DNA of 64,000 bases from Kocuria rosea subsp. polaris. Lineage in GTDB: Bacteria; Actinomycetota; Actinomycetes; Actinomycetales; Micrococcaceae. Both the position numbers and the translations under genes were made by a program. Positions 59,453-64,000 of the stretch are shown here, piece by piece. The stretch lies in contig MLDA01000012.1 of NCBI GenBank assembly GCA_023896275.1, forward strand, positions 61,636 to 125,635. Direction: 5' to 3'. The notes under the pieces were generated by a model. It did no database searches and was not told where the DNA came from. It saw only the letters and a list, made by a program, of their open reading frames with translations. Each line of letters opens with the position of its first letter. Position 1 is the first letter of the stretch.

Positions 59453-62400
59453 GTGCACCTGAAGTCACTGACCGTACGCGGGTTCAAGTCCTTCGCGTCG
59501 GCGACCTCTTTCGAGTTCGAGCCCGGGGTGACCGCCGTCGTCGGACCGAACGGGTCCGGCAAGTCGAACGTCGTCGACGCTCTGGCGTGGGTCATGGGGG
59601 AGCAGGGCGCCAAGACGCTGCGCGGTGGAAAGATGGAGGACGTCATCTTCGCCGGGACATCCGGCCGTCCGCCGCTTGGGCGCGCGCAGGTCTCGCTCAC
59701 CATCGACAATTCCGACGGCGCCCTCCCGATCGAGTACTCCGAGGTCACGATCTCACGGACCCTCTTCCGCGCGGGCGGCAGCGAGTACGCGATCAACGGC
59801 GAGCAGTGCCGTCTGCTCGACATTCAGGAGCTCCTCTCTGACTCTGGTCTCGGCCGCGAGATGCACGTCATCATCGGGCAGGGTCAGCTCGACCGTGTCC
59901 TGCACGCGACACCGGAGGACCGGCGCGGATTCATCGAAGAGGCCGCCGGGATTCTCAAGCACCGCCGGCGCAAAGAGAAGACCCTGCGCAAGCTGGACGC
60001 CATGCAGGCGAACCTGCAGCGGCTGCAGGATCTGACGACCGAACTCCGGCGCCAGCTGACTCCCCTGGGCAAACAGGCCGCGGTCGCGCGCCGTGCCCAG
60101 ACCGTTCAGTTCGAGCTGCGTGACGCAAAGGCTCGGCTCCTCGCGGACGACCTGGTGGGGCTCCGCGACTCCATGGCACAGGACCAAGAGAACGAGGCCG
60201 CGGTCAAGGAGCGGCAGCAGGCCGTGACGGCGGATCTCGAGCGCGCCCGTCACGATCTCGCGCGCCTGGAACTCGAGGCCGCTCACGCGACGCCCGCGCA
60301 GAACGCCGCCCGCGACATGGTCTACTCGCTCGGATCCGCGCTAGAGCGCTTCCGTTCACTCGCGGCGTTGGCAGACGAGCGTTCGCGCCTGCTGGGCCGC
60401 GCGGACGCCGGCGAGATCGACGAGGGGCGCGACCCCGAGCGCCTCGCCGAGCAGGCGGACCTGCTCGCGGAGGAGCTCGAGGAGCTGCAGGAACAGAACG
60501 AGGAGTTCGCCGAGGCGCTGGAGGACGCGGTCACCACCCGCGGCTCTGCAGAAGAGGCCGCTGCCGCCGAGGAACAGCGGTTGACGACACTGCTGCGCGC
60601 GGCCGCTGACCGGCGCGAGGGACTGGCCCGGCTCGCTGGTCAGGTCGCGGCCGCGCGCAGCCGCGTCGAGGCTGCCGAGGGCGAACGAGACCGCCTTCGC
60701 TCCGCCGCGGGTGACGCGGCCGAGCGCAGAGACCGCGCCCATCAGGAGTACACCGTCCTTGAGCAGCAGGCCGCTCATGCCGACGGCGAGCCCACGGCAG
60801 CGTACGCCAGCGCACACGCCGCCGCGAGCGAGGCCGTCGACGCGGCGCGCACCGCCGCTGACGATCTACAGACCGTCTCGCGCGAATCGCACGGAGTTCG
60901 TGCGGGCCTGCAGGCCCGCGTCGACACGCTGACGGCCTCCCTCGAGCGCCGGGACGCCAGCGCCGACGCGCTCGAGCGCTGGCCCGAGGCGATCCGCGGC
61001 CGCCTCTCCGACCACATGCGTATCGAACCCGGCTACGAGCGCGCGATCGCCGCAGTCCTCGGCCCGTACGCGGAGGCACTCACGGTTGGACTCGAGGATG
61101 CCGTCGGCCTCCTCGCTCACGTCAGGAGTGAGGACCTGGGCCGTCTGCACTTGGTGCACCTGGCTGAGGACGACGACGCCGCAGCGCCCGCCGTCGACGC
61201 CCTGCCGGCCGCTGTGGGCGGCAACGTGCACTCGGCGCTGTCGGTGGTCCAGGCAGGCGGGCGCATCGCCTCTGCGGTCCAGCACCTGCTGGCGGGCACC
61301 GTCGTCGTACCGGACCTTGAAACCGCTTACGGCCTGCTCGGCGATCCGGGAAGCGGCGTCTTGCGTGCCGTGACGCTGGACGGCGACGTCGTGACGGCGG
61401 CGACGCTCGAGGGTGGCACTGCTAAGGCGCCTTCGCTCATCGAGCAGCAGGCAGCGCTGGAGTCTGCGCGCGCCGAGCTCGAAGTGGCGACGGCGCGGGA
61501 ATCCACGATTGCCGAAGAGCTCGCGTCCGCGCGGGAGGCGCTGCAGGCCGCGCAAGCTGACGAGGCTGAGGCGCGCCGCGCCCAGCGGGACGCCGACGCC
61601 CGGAACGCCAAGGTGGGCCAGCAACTCGCCGTCCTGAGCGCGACCCTGCGACAGGCTGACGCGGAGGTCGCGAGGCTGAACGACCAGGCTGCGGCGGCCC
61701 AGGAGCAGATCGCCCGCGAGCTGACCGCACTCGAGGAGCTGGCGGTGCGTCTCGACGCGGCTCAGCAGGAGCCCGAGGACGAGCACGAACCCTCAAGCGA
61801 CACGCGCGATCGGCTGAACGCGGCGGCGGCGACCGCGCGCCAGCGGGAAGTTGAGGCGCGGCTCGCGTTGCGGAGCGGGGAGGAGCGTGCAGGCAACCTC
61901 AACGGACGGATCCAATCGCTGCGGCGCGCGGCGGAGACCGAGCGGCGCGCCCGTGCTGAAGCCGAGCGTCGGGCTCGCGTGCGGGCGCGGCAGGCGAGCA
62001 TTGCGCGCGCGGTGTCCGCGGCGTCGAGGCATGCGGCAGCGACGGCCGAAGTGTCGGTGGCGGCAGCACGCGAGGAACTCGCTCGGGCGGAGGCCGAGCG
62101 CAAGCGGCTCGAAACCGAACTGGCTGATGCACGCAAGGTCGCCGAATCTCTGGGTCAAGAGCTGGGACGCCTGACGGATCAGGCGCACCGGGACGAACTG
62201 GCGCGGGCAGAGCAGCGGCTCAAGATCGAAGCACTCGAAGACCGGGCTGTCGAGGAGCTGGGGCTGACCCCAGAACACCTGGTTGATAACTACGGGCCGG
62301 ACCAGCCAGTGCCCATCCCAGACGACGACAAGTGGGCCGAGCTCCGTCAGAATGTTGATGAGAACGGCGATCCGGTGCCGGAGGGTGTGCCCTACGATCG

Positions 62401-63055
62401 GGCCGAGCAGACCAAGCGGCTCAAGCGGGCCGAAAAGGACCTGCAGTCCCTCGGCAAGGTGAACCCGCTGGCACTCGAGGAGTTCGCCGCGCTCGAGGAA
62501 CGGCACAAGTTCTTGGTGAGTCAACTCGAGGACCTGACCAATTCGCGTCAGGACCTCCTCGACATCATCAAGGGAGTCGACGAGCACGTCGAGCAGGTCT
62601 TCACGGAGGCCTTTGCCGATACGAAGGTGCAGTTCGAACGAGTCTTCGGGCGGCTCTTCCCGGGCGGCGAGGGACGGCTGGTGCTCACGGATCCCGACGA
62701 CATGCTCAACACCGGTATCGAAGTCGAGGCACGGCCCGCCGGTAAGAAGGTTAAGCGGCTGTCGCTGCTCTCCGGCGGGGAGCGGTCGTTGACCGCCGTG
62801 GCGCTGCTGGTGGCGATCTTCAAGGCCCGCCCCTCGCCCTTCTACGTCATGGACGAAGTCGAGGCCGCTCTCGACGACACCAACCTGGGTCGACTGATCA
62901 CGATCTTCGAGGAGCTGCGAGAGGCCAGCCAGCTGATCGTGATCACGCACCAGAAGCGCACGATGGAGGTCGCGGACGCGCTCTATGGTGTCAGCATGCG
63001 CGGCGATGGGGTCTCCCAGGTCATCAGCCAGAAGCTCGAACGCGTTCGGGCTTAG
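59453..63055 (+). CDS. smc: Chromosome segregation protein SMC
   Basis: A 1200-residue condensin ATPase. The N-terminal head has FKSFASATSFEFEPGVTAVVG leading into Walker A GPNGSGKSN (31-39). Long coiled-coil arms (about 170-500 and 660-960) flank a hinge near 500-650 that includes EPGYERAIAAVLGPYAEAL. The C-terminal head has LSLLSGGERSLTAVALLVAI and Walker B FYVMDEVEAALDDTN. GTG 59453 follows GAGGAG. In most actinobacteria ftsY lies downstream; here a DUF222-type gene follows instead. Confidence 0.97.
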   Translation: MHLKSLTVRGFKSFASATSFEFEPGVTAVVGPNGSGKSNVVDALAWVMGEQGAKTLRGGKMEDVIFAGTSGRPPLGRAQVSLTIDNSDGALPIEYSEVTISRTLFRAGGSEYAINGEQCRLLDIQELLSDSGLGREMHVIIGQGQLDRVLHATPEDRRGFIEEAAGILKHRRRKEKTLRKLDAMQANLQRLQDLTTELRRQLTPLGKQAAVARRAQTVQFELRDAKARLLADDLVGLRDSMAQDQENEAAVKERQQAVTADLERARHDLARLELEAAHATPAQNAARDMVYSLGSALERFRSLAALADERSRLLGRADAGEIDEGRDPERLAEQADLLAEELEELQEQNEEFAEALEDAVTTRGSAEEAAAAEEQRLTTLLRAAADRREGLARLAGQVAAARSRVEAAEGERDRLRSAAGDAAERRDRAHQEYTVLEQQAAHADGEPTAAYASAHAAASEAVDAARTAADDLQTVSRESHGVRAGLQARVDTLTASLERRDASADALERWPEAIRGRLSDHMRIEPGYERAIAAVLGPYAEALTVGLEDAVGLLAHVRSEDLGRLHLVHLAEDDDAAAPAVDALPAAVGGNVHSALSVVQAGGRIASAVQHLLAGTVVVPDLETAYGLLGDPGSGVLRAVTLDGDVVTAATLEGGTAKAPSLIEQQAALESARAELEVATARESTIAEELASAREALQAAQADEAEARRAQRDADARNAKVGQQLAVLSATLRQADAEVARLNDQAAAAQEQIARELTALEELAVRLDAAQQEPEDEHEPSSDTRDRLNAAAATARQREVEARLALRSGEERAGNLNGRIQSLRRAAETERRARAEAERRARVRARQASIARAVSAASRHAAATAEVSVAAAREELARAEAERKRLETELADARKVAESLGQELGRLTDQAHRDELARAEQRLKIEALEDRAVEELGLTPEHLVDNYGPDQPVPIPDDDKWAELRQNVDENGDPVPEGVPYDRAEQTKRLKRAEKDLQSLGKVNPLALEEFAALEERHKFLVSQLEDLTNSRQDLLDIIKGVDEHVEQVFTEAFADTKVQFERVFGRLFPGGEGRLVLTDPDDMLNTGIEVEARPAGKKVKRLSLLSGGERSLTAVALLVAIFKARPSPFYVMDEVEAALDDTNLGRLITIFEELREASQLIVITHQKRTMEVADALYGVSMRGDGVSQVISQKLERVRA

Positions 63056-63136
63056 TCCCCTGTAAAGCAGGGTGAACCGGGATCGATGGCGTTCTAAAAA
63101 TGTTCAGAATCCCTTCCATTCTTCGAAGTCCCGTAC

Positions 63137-63142
63137 TAGTAT
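63137..63142 (+). promoter_or_regulatory. -10 box of leaderless DUF222 gene
   Basis: TAGTAT followed by six bases and ATG 63149, in an A/T-rich stretch after smc. There is no ribosome-binding site before the ATG. A TTCCAT near 63114 is a weak -35 candidate. Confidence 0.55.
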
Positions 63143-63148
63143 TGGTTC

Positions 63149-64000
63149 ATGGAAGCGGACCTCCTATTGAACCCCGAAACGTACGCCGGTCTCTCACCGG
63201 CGGACCGGGGCCGCGCCGTGATCGCCGCGCTCTCAGGCGCACCCGATGAGGTCGCCCGTCAGGGTGATGAGGCGCTAATCGAGGCCACACGGACCATGGA
63301 AGCCGCCGGCCGCCACCTGGACGCTCTTCGAATCCGTAACGCCGGCGAGGTCGCGGTGCGGTCGGAGAAGTCCTTGGGTGTGGACCGACTCTCAGCCCGG
63401 TTGGGGTGCCGGAACGAGATCGAGTTGCTGCAGCGCCTCACCCGGCTGCCGTTCGGGCAGCTCAAACGCCGGATCGCCCTGGACGCCGACACCCGTCCCA
63501 CGGTCACCGTGACCGGTGCGCCCCTTGAGGCGAAGTTCCCTCACGTCGCCGGCGCCCTGCACCAGGGCCGGATCGACCCGGCGACCGCGTCCCTGGTGAC
63601 GGGGATGTTGAACAAAGTCGCCCGCCGGGCCGACCCCGCACTGCTGGCTCAGGCCGAGGCCGAACTGGTGGACGCGGCCTCCGGCGCCCTGGCCGCCCGC
63701 CTCGTCCAGCAGGCCACGGCTGAAGAGAACAGCACAGACAACCCGGAGAACCCGGCCGACGGCGACCAGCCAACAGGCGATCCAGCGGGCACCGCCACTG
63801 ATGATGATTCCGTGGACCCGGTGGTGCCGGAGGAGGGGTTGGCGTTGAGTTACCCGCAGATGGTCACGCTCGCCCACCAGTGGGGTGCCTGCCTGGACCA
63901 GGACGGCCCGGACCCGGCGGAGGAACGGGCGCAGGGCAAGCGTTCCCTCACCCTCGGTTCTCCCAAGGACGGGCTGGTGCCGTTGACCGGCTGGCTGATG
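63149..64000 (+). CDS. DUF222 domain protein, probable HNH endonuclease family (partial, runs off the window)
   Basis: The frame is open from ATG 63149 to the right edge (284 codons). The visible part is a DUF222-type domain: an N-terminal helical segment, a DRLSARLGCRNEIELLQRL-like block, FGQLKRRIALDA, FPHVAGALHQGRIDPATASLVTGML, and an acidic low-complexity insert (EENSTDNPENPADGD area). DUF222 proteins of actinobacteria usually end in an HNH nuclease domain, which would lie beyond the window. They are often multicopy; their biological role is unclear. No stop codon is seen, so the C-terminus is unknown. Confidence 0.8.
   Translation, partial: MEADLLLNPETYAGLSPADRGRAVIAALSGAPDEVARQGDEALIEATRTMEAAGRHLDALRIRNAGEVAVRSEKSLGVDRLSARLGCRNEIELLQRLTRLPFGQLKRRIALDADTRPTVTVTGAPLEAKFPHVAGALHQGRIDPATASLVTGMLNKVARRADPALLAQAEAELVDAASGALAARLVQQATAEENSTDNPENPADGDQPTGDPAGTATDDDSVDPVVPEEGLALSYPQMVTLAHQWGACLDQDGPDPAEERAQGKRSLTLGSPKDGLVPLTGWLM

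Noticed and set aside
63058..63072. CCCTG-TAAAG-CAGGG hairpin after smc as a terminator
   Set aside because: A 5-bp stem without a T-run is too weak to support.
1..64000. Mobile elements, CRISPR arrays, tRNA or rRNA genes
   Set aside because: No transposase or integrase motifs, no regularly spaced short repeats, and no cloverleaf or rRNA-like stretches were noticed on either strand. Island status of the glycopolymer blocks rests on gene content and order only.

Overview
The window is high-GC DNA from an actinobacterium, most probably order Micrococcales, family Micrococcaceae or a close relative. The placement rests on gene content and order (rpmF-rnc-mutM and smc, an IclR regulator divergent from leuCD, murA-plsC-gpsA-ddl, a DUF3515 lipoprotein, recG-rsmD-coaD, a DUF222/HNH-type gene), on frequent GTG/TTG starts, and on several promoters whose -10 box sits 6 nt before the start codon (leaderless mRNA). 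No species is named because nothing in the sequence fixes one. No rRNA, tRNA, CRISPR array, transposase or phage gene was seen, and no gene-free stretch exceeds about 250 nt.

Core blocks. 1-2.8 kb: membrane GTPase and thiL. 10.7-18.6 kb: IclR regulator, leuC, leuD, murA, plsC, gpsA, ddl and a DUF3515 lipoprotein. 28-40.8 kb: small membrane protein, DAK/DhaL protein, recG, rsmD, a spermidine-synthase-like methyltransferase-fold protein, an aminotransferase, an exported beta-propeller protein, coaD, galU, DUF177-rpmF, rnc and mutM. 59.5-64 kb: smc and the start of a DUF222-type gene.

Three envelope-glycopolymer blocks interrupt these core blocks. Block C (2.9-10.5 kb) has four genes, including CgeB-like glycosyltransferases (GTs) and two proteins carrying polysaccharide pyruvyl-transferase domains. 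Block A (18.7-28 kb) has a LytR-CpsA-Psr (LCP) ligase, a GT4, an ABC-2 permease, an ABC ATPase with destroyed catalytic motifs, and a 1503-residue protein with three GT modules. Block B (40.9-59.4 kb, exactly between mutM and smc) has a second LCP, GT4s (one paralogous to the block A GT4), two membrane acyltransferases with SGNH tails, UDP-glucose dehydrogenase, a CgeB-GT2 fusion, two small coiled-coil proteins, a TupA-like ATP-grasp ligase, and a complete ABC-2 exporter with an intact ATPase.

Together the genes read as one pathway. GalU and Ugd supply UDP-glucose and UDP-glucuronate; the large GTs build the polymer in the cytoplasm; pyruvyl transferases, the ATP-grasp ligase and acyltransferases decorate it; the ABC exporter moves it across the membrane; LCP proteins attach it to peptidoglycan, whose precursors MurA and Ddl help make. 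The predicted product is an acidic, uronate-containing, pyruvylated, acylated and possibly aminoacyl-amidated wall polymer. The polymer structure is inference; the domain content is read directly from the sequence.
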